DNA of 64,000 nucleotides from Herbaspirillum sp. (GTDB lineage Bacteria; Pseudomonadota; Gammaproteobacteria; Burkholderiales; Burkholderiaceae_D): positions 434,001 to 498,000 of the forward strand of contig NZ_JAGIBI010000002.1 of the NCBI RefSeq assembly GCF_017744395.1, given 5' to 3'. A program made the position numbers and the translations under genes. The notes beneath the pieces are model-generated. The model saw only the letters and a list, made by a program, of their open reading frames with translations, was not told the origin of the DNA and did no database searches. Each line of letters opens with the position of its first letter. Positions within the stretch are counted from its first letter, which is position 1. Below, one piece after another: positions 1 through 8,151 of this stretch.

Positions 1-503
1 TGCTGTCGCAGGCCAAGCCGGCCACGACCGACGACGAGGCCAACCGCGTGATCGACGCGCGCAATGCCTTCATCATGGACAGCATGCTGCGCGACGTGGT
101 GCGCCACGGCACCGCGGTCAAGGCCCTGTCGCTGAAGCGCACCGACCTGGCCGGCAAGACCGGCACCACCAACGACTCGATGGACGCCTGGTTCGCCGGC
201 TACCAGCCGGGCCTGACGGCGATCGCCTGGATCGGCTACGACCAGCCCAAGAGCCTGGGCGACCGCGAAACCGGCGGCGGCCTGGCGCTGCCGGTGTGGA
301 TCAGCTACATGTCGAAGGTGCTGAAGGATGTGCCCAATGTCGACCGCAAGGTGCCGGACGGCATCATCGAGTCCGGCGGCGAGTACTACTATGCCGAGTA
401 TCCGCCCGCGGCCATGGTGCGCGACCTGGGCATGGGCGACCGGCCGCAGTTGTCGCCGGAAGAGGAAAAGGCCAAGACGCAGATGAAGAACGAGTTGTTC
501 TGA
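1..503 (+). CDS. mrcA: Penicillin-binding protein 1A, C-terminal part (5' end outside window)
   Basis: This is the C-terminal end of a class A penicillin-binding protein, the bifunctional transglycosylase/transpeptidase that polymerises and cross-links peptidoglycan from the inner membrane. Translation is open from the left edge in the frame that stops at 501-503. The transpeptidase KTG box (AGKTGTT) lies at about 156-170, preceded by the family-typical stretch NAFIMDSMLRDVV...GTA. The segment after it (TNDSMDAWFAGYQP, then WIGYD) matches the usual end of the transpeptidase domain. The tail is charged (EEEKAKTQMKNELF). The glycosyltransferase domain and active-site serine lie upstream of the window. 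The family is clear; the choice of 1A over another class A enzyme is inferred from this C-terminal pattern. Confidence 0.9.
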   Translation, partial: LSQAKPATTDDEANRVIDARNAFIMDSMLRDVVRHGTAVKALSLKRTDLAGKTGTTNDSMDAWFAGYQPGLTAIAWIGYDQPKSLGDRETGGGLALPVWISYMSKVLKDVPNVDRKVPDGIIESGGEYYYAEYPPAAMVRDLGMGDRPQLSPEEEKAKTQMKNELF

Positions 504-534
504 TTGTTGGCGCAACGCCGTCATCGCAGGATTG

Positions 535-573
535 AAAAAACGCCGTCCGCTATAACAGCGGACGGCGTTTTTT
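535..573. terminator. Bidirectional intrinsic terminator
   Basis: A perfect 10-bp stem (CGCCGTCCGC / GCGGACGGCG, 541-550 and 558-567) has a 7-nt loop, an A6 run on the left and a T6 run on the right. It lies between the converging mrcA and serine hydrolase genes and can stop transcription from both sides. Confidence 0.9.
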
Positions 574-593
574 ATGTGTGCTAGAAAATTACT

Positions 594-1778
594 TCAGTTT
601 TTGCCGGCAACGAAGTGCGCGATCCGCCGCATCGCCAGCATGGTCAGCACTTCGTCCTGCTCCACGCCGTGGTCGCTCAGCTTGACGATCACGGTGCGGG
701 TGGCGGGGTTGACGTAGATGTACTGGCCGAAAACGCCGATGGCAGAGAAATCGCGGTCGGTTTCGTTGCCGGGGGGGATCCACCAGCCATCGCGGTAGTC
801 GAGGGCGTCGCCGCGGTTGACCGGCTGGCGCGGTTCGTCGGCCCAGGCGGCGCTGACCACCTGCTTGCCGCCGGCGCGCCCCTGGTTCAGGTAGAGCAGG
901 CCCAGCTTGGCGAAGTCGCGGGTGGTGGTGTTGATGCAGCAGAAGGCCTTTTCGACGCCGTGGGCCTTGCTGTCGGTGCTCCAGGTGGCGTCCTGCTCCA
1001 TGCCCAGCGGTTCCCACAGCATCTGCTGCGCATAGCTTGACAGGCTCTGCCCGGTGGCGCGCGCCAGCACCCGCGACAGCACCAGCGTATCCACGCTGCG
1101 GTATTCGAAGCGCGTGCCCGGCGCGAAACGCAGGCCGCTGAGGCCGGCCAGGAATTTGCCGAGATCGGTGCTGACATACATGCGCACCACCGGCGAAGTA
1201 AGCGAGCCGCCGTAGCGTTCGTCGACATCGATGCCGGAGCGCATGTCGAGCAGCTGTCCGACCGTGATGTGGCCATAGGCCGGAGCGATCTCCTCGGCGC
1301 TGAGGTAGTTGCCGATCGGTTCCCGCAGCGACGGCAGCTTGCCTTCGGCCAGGGCCGCGCCGGTCAGCGTGGCGACGAAGGACTTGGCGACCGAGAACGA
1401 GGTGAAGCGCGAGTTGGCGTCATAGCCATCGAGGTAGCGCTCGAACACGACCTGGCCATCCTGCACGACCAGGAAGGCGTGGGTGTGCGTGGCCTGGAGG
1501 AATGCGTCGGTGCCGAGCGTGCCGCCGTCTTTCCACGGCAGCGCCAGGTCGAGCGGGCGCAGTGCGGTGGGCAGCGGGGCCGGATGGCTGGAGCGCCGGA
1601 TCGGGTTGGCGTCGTACAGCTTGTAGGTCTGGCTGCGTGGCGTCAGATCCAATTGCAGGTTCACCAATACCGGCAGGCTGGGCAGGTCGGCGGCGCGGCG
1701 CGCGGCCTCGGCGCCGCCGAGCAGCAAGGCAACGATGGCGGCGCCGGCCAGCAGCCGGGATTTTTTGGTCATGGGCAT
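594..1778 (-). CDS. Serine hydrolase, beta-lactamase/penicillin-binding (class C-like) family
   Basis: This 394-aa protein belongs to the beta-lactamase-related serine hydrolases (AmpC, D-alanyl-D-alanine peptidase and 6-aminohexanoate-dimer hydrolase superfamily). A hydrophobic N-terminus (residues 8-25) suggests secretion or membrane anchoring. The nucleophile motif SxxK is visible as SVAK at residues 129-132. A Y-containing second motif (FEYRSVDT) lies near residue 225, where a Y-x-N would be expected, and an HG pair near the C-terminus may be the third box. The substrate cannot be told from sequence. The gene starts 12 nt after the queC stop, so the two are probably co-transcribed. An alternative start is the ATG at 1772; neither start has a clear Shine-Dalgarno sequence. 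Confidence 0.8.
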   Translation of the reverse strand: MPMTKKSRLLAGAAIVALLLGGAEAARRAADLPSLPVLVNLQLDLTPRSQTYKLYDANPIRRSSHPAPLPTALRPLDLALPWKDGGTLGTDAFLQATHTHAFLVVQDGQVVFERYLDGYDANSRFTSFSVAKSFVATLTGAALAEGKLPSLREPIGNYLSAEEIAPAYGHITVGQLLDMRSGIDVDERYGGSLTSPVVRMYVSTDLGKFLAGLSGLRFAPGTRFEYRSVDTLVLSRVLARATGQSLSSYAQQMLWEPLGMEQDATWSTDSKAHGVEKAFCCINTTTRDFAKLGLLYLNQGRAGGKQVVSAAWADEPRQPVNRGDALDYRDGWWIPPGNETDRDFSAIGVFGQYIYVNPATRTVIVKLSDHGVEQDEVLTMLAMRRIAHFVAGKN

Positions 1779-1790
1779 GCGCGTGCCGGC

Positions 1791-2540
1791 TCAGGCCGTT
1801 TGCCGGCGGGCCAGGTACTGGCGGTAGCCGCGCGCGCGCAGCTCGCAGGCCGGGCACTTGCCGCAGCCATGCCCCCAGTCGTGCAGCGCGCCGCGTTCGC
1901 CCAGGTAGCAGGTATGCGTTTCGGTGCGCACCAGTTCGACCAGTGCGTCGCCGCCCAGCGTGCGGGCCAGCTCCCAGGTCTCGGCCTTGTCGATCCACAT
2001 CAGCGGGGTTTCCACTTTCAGTTGCGTGGCCATGCCGAGGTTGAGCGCGACTTGCAGCGCCTTCATCGTATCGTCGCGGCAATCGGGGTAGCCGGAAAAA
2101 TCGGTTTCGCACATGCCGCCCACCAGCACGTTCAGGCCGCGGCGATAGGCCAGGGTGGCCGCCACCGTCATGAACAGCAGGTTGCGTCCGGGGACGAAGG
2201 TGTTGGGCAGGCCGTTGTCCTGCATGGCGATCTCGACCTCGCTCGTCAGGGCGGTATCGGAGATCGCGCCGATCAGCGACAGGTCGATCATGTGGTCCTC
2301 GCCCAGGCGCGCCTGCCATTCGGGCGAGAAGCCCTTCATCTTTTCCAGCAGCGCCGGGCGCACGCTCAGTTCGATGGCGTGGCGCTGGCCGTAGTCGAAG
2401 CCGATGGTTTCCACGCGCTGGTAGCGCGCCAGCGCCCAGGCCAGGCAGGTGGTGGAATCCTGACCGCCGGAAAACAGCACCAGCGCGCTTTGGGTATTGA
2501 CGGTCGGTGCGGATGGGGCGGCGGAAGAAGTGGGGGACAT
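1791..2540 (-). CDS. queC: 7-cyano-7-deazaguanine synthase QueC
   Basis: QueC converts 7-carboxy-7-deazaguanine to preQ0 with ATP and ammonia, a cytosolic step in queuosine synthesis for tRNA. The 249-aa protein shows the PP-loop SGGQDST at residues 24-30 and the C-terminal zinc-binding cysteines ([10 protein letters not shown], plus an upstream HTC). PGRN and [14 protein letters not shown] are also typical of QueC. About 20 extra residues (Ser/Ala/Pro-rich) precede the conserved start of the domain, which is slightly longer than usual, so a downstream start is possible. No other queuosine gene (queD, queE, queF) is in the window. The gene is followed closely by the serine hydrolase. Confidence 0.95.
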   Translation of the reverse strand: MSPTSSAAPSAPTVNTQSALVLFSGGQDSTTCLAWALARYQRVETIGFDYGQRHAIELSVRPALLEKMKGFSPEWQARLGEDHMIDLSLIGAISDTALTSEVEIAMQDNGLPNTFVPGRNLLFMTVAATLAYRRGLNVLVGGMCETDFSGYPDCRDDTMKALQVALNLGMATQLKVETPLMWIDKAETWELARTLGGDALVELVRTETHTCYLGERGALHDWGHGCGKCPACELRARGYRQYLARRQTA

Positions 2541-2579
2541 GTTGCTTGCCTGTTCGTGTGATGACGGTATTCAAATGCG

Positions 2580-2618
2580 GCGGGGCCTGGTTCGACGATG
2601 TGTCGATTCAGGCCCCGC
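2580..2618. repeat. GC-rich inverted repeat in the queC leader
   Basis: Arms GCGGGGCCTG (2580-2589) and CAGGCCCCGC (2609-2618) pair perfectly. The 19-nt loop holds a second short stem (TCGAC/GTCGA). There is no T-run on either strand, so it is not a standard terminator. It lies 40 nt upstream of the queC start and after the DUF3108 gene on the same strand. Confidence 0.6.
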
Positions 2619-2666
2619 GTCTGGATTGTCGCAGTGCCGGCACGGTGGCCAGCCTATGCAGCAAGC

Positions 2667-3416
2667 TTAGTTGGTTTTCTTGACCGAATCCAGTACCTGC
2701 TCGATATAGTCGCCATCCGGGTCGGTGAATTTCAGGCGCACTGGATACCACTCCATCGCGGGCGCCAGCCAGATATCGAGCTTCTGGCCCTGGTCGTCCG
2801 GCGGCGGGGCGCGCAGGATGTGGACGGCGGCGGTTTCGCCCTGGGCAGTCCTGACCTTTTCGCGGCCGACCACCTTGAAGGTCCATTGCTCGGCGTCGCG
2901 CGGGCCGGCCACGAAGAACTTCCATTCCGAATTGGGCGTCATCTTCGCCGCGTTGGCGCGGGCGATCGCGACCAGTTGCCAGGTGACGCCGGTGCGATCC
3001 TGCTCGCCGCCTTGCAGCGGGAAGCTGTCGGCCGATTGCGTGAAGGTGATCTTGTTCTGCTCGCGGTTGAAGGTGGTGGTCGAAGGATCGCGGCGCAGGC
3101 GCTTCTCGATGAAGCGTTCCGGCGCCAGGCCGTAGGCGTCGATGGCGCCTTCGCTGCTGGTTTCCAGGATCTTGCCCAGCAGCATCGCGCGGGTTTCGGT
3201 GGTGGCGCTGTAGCGGGTCTTGCTGCCGGTCCATTTCACCAGGCCCTGGCCTTTGATGTCCAGGCCGCTTTGCTTGGCCTGGATGGAATATGTCAGCTCG
3301 GCCGAGGGCGGCAGGTTGAAGGCGCGCTTTTCGACCGGATGCGGACTGTCGGCGGCATGCGCCAGCGGCGCGGCGAGCAGGGCGGTTGCGATGGTGGCGA
3401 TGCGGAAGATGTGCAT
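2667..3416 (-). CDS. DUF3108 domain-containing secreted protein
   Basis: This 249-aa protein has a clear signal peptide at the chosen start (MHIFRIATIATALLAAPLAHAA), so it should be periplasmic. The open frame runs upstream to 3494, but the ATG at 3416 is preceded by a GAAGAG Shine-Dalgarno and begins the signal peptide. The rest matches the DUF3108 family: an ELTYSIQAKQSGL beta-strand start, GGEQDRTGV in the middle, and WYPVRLKFTDPDGDY near the end. The family has no established function; it is a beta-rich envelope domain common in Burkholderiales. The next gene upstream encodes a paralog with the same core, so the pair arose by duplication. Confidence 0.8.
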   Translation of the reverse strand: MHIFRIATIATALLAAPLAHAADSPHPVEKRAFNLPPSAELTYSIQAKQSGLDIKGQGLVKWTGSKTRYSATTETRAMLLGKILETSSEGAIDAYGLAPERFIEKRLRRDPSTTTFNREQNKITFTQSADSFPLQGGEQDRTGVTWQLVAIARANAAKMTPNSEWKFFVAGPRDAEQWTFKVVGREKVRTAQGETAAVHILRAPPPDDQGQKLDIWLAPAMEWYPVRLKFTDPDGDYIEQVLDSVKKTN

Positions 3417-3505
3417 GGCGGGCTCTTCGTGTTGGTCTCTGTGAATGGGGGCGATTGGTTCGATTGTTTTCGATTTTGACAGGGCTTGCCGCAAAAGTTG
3501 CGGCC

Positions 3506-4606
3506 TTATTGTTTCAGTCTGTATAGCAGCATATCCAGGTAATCGCCGTTCTGGCGTGGATCGGTATAGCGCAGGCGCACCGGATACCAGTCGCGCAGCG
3601 GCGCCAGCCAGATGTCGATGCGCTGGTCGTAGGAACCGGGCTGGGGCATGCGCACCACGTGCCAGGCGCGCATTTCGCCGATGGGGAGCTTGAGGTCTTC
3701 CTCGCCCAGCACCTGGATGCGCCAGACTTCGCCATCGCGCACGCCGGCCACGAACAGGTCGATCACCGCGCCGGGCCGGTATTTGCCGGCATCGCCGCGG
3801 CCGATCGCGGCCAGTTGCCAGACCAGGCTGGCGCGGTCCTGTTCGCCGCCGTTGCGCGGATAGCTTTCGGTCGAGGCCGAGAAGCTGATGACGTTGCGCG
3901 CGCGGTTGAAGTGCGTATTGGTGGCGGATTTGCGCATGCGCTTTTCGGTGTACAGCTCGGGCGAGACGCCGAAGGCATCGATCTCGCCGCTGCTGGAGAA
4001 ATCGAGGAAGGTGAAAAGGAAGTCCTCGGCCTTGCCATCCAGCCGGTAGGTCTTGCCGTCGGTTTTCCAGTCCAGCGTGCCGGAGCCGTGCACGGGCATC
4101 TGGTTGTAGGCGGCCTGGACGTCGTATTCCAGGCGCGCCGAGGGCGGCGGATCGGTGTCGTAGTGGGTGCCGGCGGCGGGCGGTTGCGCTTCCGCTTGCG
4201 CATTGCCGTCCTTGCCGCCCGCGGCGGTATTTTCGCTGCCGTCCACAGCGCCGGAAGGGGCTGCGACGGTTTCTGGCGAAGTTGGCGCGGCGACGGCGAC
4301 TACCGTTTCCCTGATCGGCTCGTCGGGAGGTTCTATCGATGCCGGCGGCGCCTTGCGTGGGGCGGCTGTCTTCTTCGGCGGTGTGTTTTTTGGGGCAGGC
4401 GGCTTGGCCGCCGGCAGCGAGACTGGCTGTTGCGGCGGCGGCACCGGCCGCAGCACGACCGAGATGGCTTGCTGGCTGTCCGGCGCGGCGGATGCGATCA
4501 GGTGGCGCTTGCCCCAGTCCACCAGCAGCAGGTGCAGTGCGAGGGAAAGCGCCACCAGCGCCAGCACGCGCGGCCAGCGCCTGGGATGGCGGGAAACTTC
4601 TGTCAT
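3506..4606 (-). CDS. DUF3108 protein with TonB-like transmembrane and proline-rich N-terminus
   Basis: This 366-aa protein has two parts. Residues 1-35 are a basic N-terminus and one transmembrane helix (RVLALVALSLALHLLLVDW), followed by a Pro/Ala/Lys-rich stretch to about residue 150 (PVPPPQQP, KPPAPKNTPPKK). This architecture resembles TonB-type periplasm-spanning linkers. The C-terminal half is a DUF3108 domain (RLEYDVQAAYNQMP, GGEQDRASL, WYPVRLRYTDPRQNGDY), clearly homologous to the gene just downstream. The start at 4606 was chosen because the open frame above it (to 4789) encodes low-complexity residues before the membrane anchor. The domain's function is unknown. The gene is divergent from the binding protein at 4765. 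Confidence 0.75.
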   Translation of the reverse strand: MTEVSRHPRRWPRVLALVALSLALHLLLVDWGKRHLIASAAPDSQQAISVVLRPVPPPQQPVSLPAAKPPAPKNTPPKKTAAPRKAPPASIEPPDEPIRETVVAVAAPTSPETVAAPSGAVDGSENTAAGGKDGNAQAEAQPPAAGTHYDTDPPPSARLEYDVQAAYNQMPVHGSGTLDWKTDGKTYRLDGKAEDFLFTFLDFSSSGEIDAFGVSPELYTEKRMRKSATNTHFNRARNVISFSASTESYPRNGGEQDRASLVWQLAAIGRGDAGKYRPGAVIDLFVAGVRDGEVWRIQVLGEEDLKLPIGEMRAWHVVRMPQPGSYDQRIDIWLAPLRDWYPVRLRYTDPRQNGDYLDMLLYRLKQ

Positions 4607-4764
4607 GGCGGCAAGTGTATCGGATCGGGCTGGCGTCGTCGTGGCGGCGCGGGTAATTCCGGAGGCAATTTCAAACAACGTACAATGCGGCTTCTTCAAG
4701 GGGGAGGGCGGTGCGCCGTGCGGGTGCGCCGCTTGTGCGCCCCGCGACTTTCCACAGGATACCG

Positions 4765-6054
4765 ATGAAGAAAATGAAGCTCCATTCATTGCTCTGCGCC
4801 GCCGTTGCCGCGCTGGCCATGCATGCTGCGGCGCCGGCCGCCGCGCCTGCCGCGCCGATCCGCATCGGCATGATCGACGGCTTGTCAGGCCCCTTCGCCA
4901 ATGCCGGCGAGGCGGTGGTGCGCAACATCAGCTACGCCATCGACCGCATCAATGCGCGCGGCGGCGTGGCCCTGCCGGACGGCCGGCATCCGCTGCAGCT
5001 GTCCACGTTCGACAACAAGCTGGGCGTGGAGGATTCGCTGGTGCAGTTCCGCCAATTGACCGACCAGCGCATCCCCTTCCTGATCGAAGGCAACAGTTCG
5101 GCGGTGGCGGCGGCGCTGGTCGATGCGGTCAACAAGCACAACCAGCGCGAGCCGGATAACCGGGTGCTGTTCCTGAATTATTCGGCAGTCGATCCGGCGC
5201 TGACCAACGAGAAATGCAGCTTCTGGCACTTCCGTTTCGACGCCAGCGCCGACATGCGCATGCAGGCGCTGACCGAAGCCATCAAGGCCGACGCCAAGAC
5301 CAGGCGCGTCTACATCATCGGGCAGGACTACAGCTTCGGCCGCCAGGTGGCCAAGGCCGCGCGCGAGCAATTGGCGGCCAAGCGGCCCGACATCGCCATC
5401 GTCGGCGACGAGCTGCATCCGATCGGCAAGATCAAGGATTTCGCGCCGTACATCGCCAAGATGAAGAGCGCCGGCGCCGATGCGGTGATCACCGGCAACT
5501 GGGGCAACGACCTGACGCTGCTGGTGAAGGCGGCCAGGGATGCCGGCTTCAAGGCCAAGTTCTATACCTTCTATGCCAACAGCCTGGGCGCGCCCGCGGC
5601 CATCGGCGACGCCGGCGTGGGCACGGTGCGCGCGGTGGCCGAATGGCATCCGAACGCCGGCACCGGCGCGGCCGATTCGCCCAGCGACGCCTTCTACCAG
5701 GAGTTCCGCAAGCGCTATCCGCAAGCCAAGGACGACTACCTGTACCTGCGCATGCAGGTGATGGTCGAGATGCTGGCCAAGGCCATCGAGAAAGCCAAAA
5801 GCGCCGATCCCAAGGCGGTTGCATATGCGCTGGAAGGCGCGCATTATCAGAGCGCGTTCCATGATGCCACCATGCGCGCGGCCGACCATCAACTGATCCA
5901 GCCCTTGTACCTGATGCTGATGCAGCGCGCCGACAGCGGCGGCATCCGCTTCGACAACGAAGGCAGCGGCTACGGCTTCCGCACCGAGCGCTTCATTCCG
6001 GCTGAGCAGACCGTGCTGCCGACTTCGTGCAGGATGCAGCGTCCGCCGCGCTGA
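4765..6054 (+). CDS. Branched-chain amino acid-type ABC transporter substrate-binding protein
   Basis: This is a 429-aa periplasmic binding protein of the LivJ/Peripla_BP_6 type. The chosen ATG begins a signal peptide (MKKMKLHSLLCAAVAALAMHAAAPA) with cleavage around the Ala/Pro-rich stretch; an AGGA lies 8 nt upstream. Family features are PIRIGMIDGLSGPFANAGE at the mature start, LIEGNSSAVAAALVDAVN, the inter-lobe YIIGQDYSFGRQV, and DAVITGNWGNDLTLLVKAARDAG. No cognate permease or ATPase is adjacent, so it is an orphan that may feed a Liv-type transporter encoded elsewhere. The ligand is unknown; the wider family binds amino acids, amides, urea and aromatic acids. A TACAAT hexamer at 4681-4686 is a possible -10 element. 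Confidence 0.85.
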   Translation: MKKMKLHSLLCAAVAALAMHAAAPAAAPAAPIRIGMIDGLSGPFANAGEAVVRNISYAIDRINARGGVALPDGRHPLQLSTFDNKLGVEDSLVQFRQLTDQRIPFLIEGNSSAVAAALVDAVNKHNQREPDNRVLFLNYSAVDPALTNEKCSFWHFRFDASADMRMQALTEAIKADAKTRRVYIIGQDYSFGRQVAKAAREQLAAKRPDIAIVGDELHPIGKIKDFAPYIAKMKSAGADAVITGNWGNDLTLLVKAARDAGFKAKFYTFYANSLGAPAAIGDAGVGTVRAVAEWHPNAGTGAADSPSDAFYQEFRKRYPQAKDDYLYLRMQVMVEMLAKAIEKAKSADPKAVAYALEGAHYQSAFHDATMRAADHQLIQPLYLMLMQRADSGGIRFDNEGSGYGFRTERFIPAEQTVLPTSCRMQRPPR

Positions 6055-6132
6055 GGCGGCGCTGTCCGGAGGCGCAAGAATGGCGCGCCGGCTTGCGTTT
6101 TGATGGGGTTCCAATATCCACGGGAGTATTCA

Positions 6133-7020
6133 ATGCTGAATCAGGAAAAGATGCCGGGCGCGGGCTCGGTGGCCGATACGATCGAATTCATGAAGCAGAT
6201 GTGGAGCGGCATGGGGGCGCCTTCGATCGTGGCGCCTTCGCTGTCGGTCGAGGATATCAATAAGAAGATCGCTGACCTCAAGACCGTGGCCTCCTGGCTG
6301 GAGCTCAACCTCAACATGCTCAAGGCCACCATACAGACGATGGAAGTGCAGAGCGCGACCTTGTCGACGCTGCAGGCCATGAGCGCCATCATGGCCTCGC
6401 GCGAGGCCGAGCCGGCGCCCGCCGAAGAGAAGCCGGATGCGCCGGCGTTCCCGTTCGGCTTCCCGATGTGGCCGGGCAGCATGCCGGCCGCTGCCGCCGG
6501 GGAGGAGGCGCAGCCGGAACCGGCGCCCGCCGCGGCGGAGCATGAAGCGCAGCCGCAGTCCGGCGGACCGGAGCCGGTTGCCGGCGGGGCGGCGGCGCCG
6601 GATGGCGCGGCGCAGCCGGGGACGGGGGCCGATTTCCAGTCCGCCATGGTCAATCCCAACGCCTGGTGGAATGTGTTGCAGCAGCAGTTCACGCACGCCG
6701 TGGGCAATGCGATGGCTGGCGTACAGGCCGGGCAGGAGCCGTTGCTCAAGCCGATCAAGCCGTCCAAAGCCGGGAAACCCGCCAAGCGTAGCGAAAATAA
6801 GACAATGCGGCCGGCTCCCAAGCCGGCGCCCAAAGCCAAGCCCCGGCCCGCCGCCAAGGGAGTTGCCTCGGTGAAGGCGGCCAAAAAGCCGGAGGCGGGC
6901 GCGCCGGTAGCCAAGAAAGTGCCAAAAAATCAGGCAAATACGAGCACGTCGGCGAAGGCGGGTGTTGTACAATCCCGGCAAAACAAGAAGCCCGCCTCCC
7001 GCAAGCCACCTTTCCCCTGA
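6133..7020 (+). CDS. phaM: PhaM-type polyhydroxyalkanoate granule protein
   Basis: This 295-aa protein has the PhaM architecture. The N-terminal alpha-helical domain (about residues 1-90) contains DTIEFMKQMWSGMG and WLELNLNMLKATIQTMEVQ. A long Ala/Pro/Glu-rich linker follows, then a conserved NPNAWWNVLQQQFTHAV segment. The C-terminus from about residue 210 is very basic (KPAKRSENKTMRPAPKPAPKAKPRP), like histone H1. In Cupriavidus, PhaM activates PHB synthase and ties granules to the nucleoid through such a tail. The start at 6133 was chosen over 6100 because GGGAG at 6122-6126 lies 6 nt before it. No other pha gene is in the window, so the role is inferred from the family. Confidence 0.8.
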   Translation: MLNQEKMPGAGSVADTIEFMKQMWSGMGAPSIVAPSLSVEDINKKIADLKTVASWLELNLNMLKATIQTMEVQSATLSTLQAMSAIMASREAEPAPAEEKPDAPAFPFGFPMWPGSMPAAAAGEEAQPEPAPAAAEHEAQPQSGGPEPVAGGAAAPDGAAQPGTGADFQSAMVNPNAWWNVLQQQFTHAVGNAMAGVQAGQEPLLKPIKPSKAGKPAKRSENKTMRPAPKPAPKAKPRPAAKGVASVKAAKKPEAGAPVAKKVPKNQANTSTSAKAGVVQSRQNKKPASRKPPFP

Positions 7021-7117
7021 TCCGACCCGCTGCAGAACCCGGCACGCCATGCTCGGTTCGTGTTGCTTGTCATATTCCTGAAACGTGGGAGTTCTAGTAT
7101 GGGATGGGGAAAAACTT

Positions 7118-7145
7118 TGTTAAAATCAAATACTTAACGTATATA
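7118..7145 (+). promoter_or_regulatory. Candidate sigma-70 promoter(s) for the ferritin-like gene
   Basis: An AT-rich block stands out in GC-rich DNA. It holds an extended -10 (TGT then TAAAAT, 7118-7126). A second arrangement is possible: TTGTTA (7117-7122), a 17-nt spacer and TATATA (7140-7145). The first leaves a leader of about 26 nt, the second almost none. Confidence 0.45.
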
Positions 7146-7158
7146 GGCAAACACACAG

Positions 7159-8016
7159 ATGCTGTACCCTGAATTGTTCAAATCGCTCGAGCAGGTCCGT
7201 TGGAACATGGATAAGGACATCCCCTGGGACAAGTTCGATGCTTCGTTGCTCACCGACGAGCAGGCCCAGACCATCCGCATGAATGCGATCACGGAATGGT
7301 CCGCGCTGCCGGCGACCGAAATGTTCCTGCGCGACAACCGCGGCGACAGCGATTTTTCGGCATTCATGTCGGTATGGTTCTTTGAGGAACAGAAGCACTC
7401 GCTGGTGCTGATGGAATACCTGCGCCGCTTCCGTCCGGACCTGGCGCCGACCGAGGAGGAGCTGCACAACGTGCGCTTCGAGTTCGATCCCGCGCCGCCG
7501 CTGGAAACCCTGATGATGCACTTCTGTGGCGAAATCCGCCTGAACCACTGGTACCGCTGCGCCGCCGACTGGCACACCGAGCCGGTCATCAAGCAGATCT
7601 ACAAGATCATCAGCCAGGACGAAGCCCGCCACGGCGGCGCCTACCTGCGCTACATGAAGAAGGCCCTGAACGAAGTGGGCGACAAGGCCCGCGCGGCCTT
7701 CGCCAAGATCGGCGTGCTGATGGCCTCCGCCCGCCGCACCGAAAAGCCGCTGCACCCGACCAACCTGCACGTCAACCAGGCGCTGTTCCCCAACGACACG
7801 GTGCAAAGCCGCCTGCCCGACCCGGAATGGCTGGAGCGCTGGCTGGACAGCCAGATCAAGTTCGACACCGAATGGGAAAAGAAGGTGGTCGACCGCATCC
7901 TGCACAACATGTCGCTGCTGTTCGAGCGTACTTTCGAGACAGTGCAGGAACTCAACCGCTACCGCAAGGAAGTCGCCCAGCGCCTGATGCCGGGCGAGGC
8001 TGTCGCCACTGCCTGA
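7159..8016 (+). CDS. Ferritin-like diiron protein (acyl-ACP desaturase-like iron ligands)
   Basis: This 285-aa cytosolic protein shows the ligand spacing of a ferritin-like four-helix diiron site: E46, then EExxH (E77, H80), E125, and DExxH (E155, H158). The motifs EEQKH and DEARH closely resemble EENRH and DEKRH of soluble acyl-ACP desaturases and R2-like oxidases. No signal peptide or membrane helix is seen. The exact substrate is unknown: a desaturase, N-oxygenase or other diiron oxidase are all possible. It is monocistronic, with an AT-rich promoter upstream and a terminator downstream. The Shine-Dalgarno sequence is weak (AGG, 12 nt upstream of the ATG). Confidence 0.75.
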   Translation: MLYPELFKSLEQVRWNMDKDIPWDKFDASLLTDEQAQTIRMNAITEWSALPATEMFLRDNRGDSDFSAFMSVWFFEEQKHSLVLMEYLRRFRPDLAPTEEELHNVRFEFDPAPPLETLMMHFCGEIRLNHWYRCAADWHTEPVIKQIYKIISQDEARHGGAYLRYMKKALNEVGDKARAAFAKIGVLMASARRTEKPLHPTNLHVNQALFPNDTVQSRLPDPEWLERWLDSQIKFDTEWEKKVVDRILHNMSLLFERTFETVQELNRYRKEVAQRLMPGEAVATA

Positions 8017-8081
8017 GTAGCGGGCGGTTATCGCGCAGTACACGGAGGCCCCCACGGGGCCGTCCGCAGGCAGTAAAATCG

Positions 8082-8109
8082 AAAGCCGCACATCGTTGCG
8101 GCTTTTTTT
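8082..8109 (+). terminator. Intrinsic terminator
   Basis: A 9-bp stem (AAAGCCGCA / TGCGGCTTT), a 6-nt loop and a T7 run follow the ferritin-like gene, 43 nt before rfaE2. Confidence 0.88.
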
Positions 8110-8151
8110 CATTCCCGCCGGCCATTTGCCGCCGGCACAACACGATCCAAG

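Noticed and set aside
1269..2561. Long plus-strand open frame opposite the serine hydrolase and queC
   Set aside because: It is the GC-rich complementary shadow of two well-supported minus-strand genes. It has no ribosome-binding site and its translation is low-complexity Gly/Arg/Ala without family motifs.
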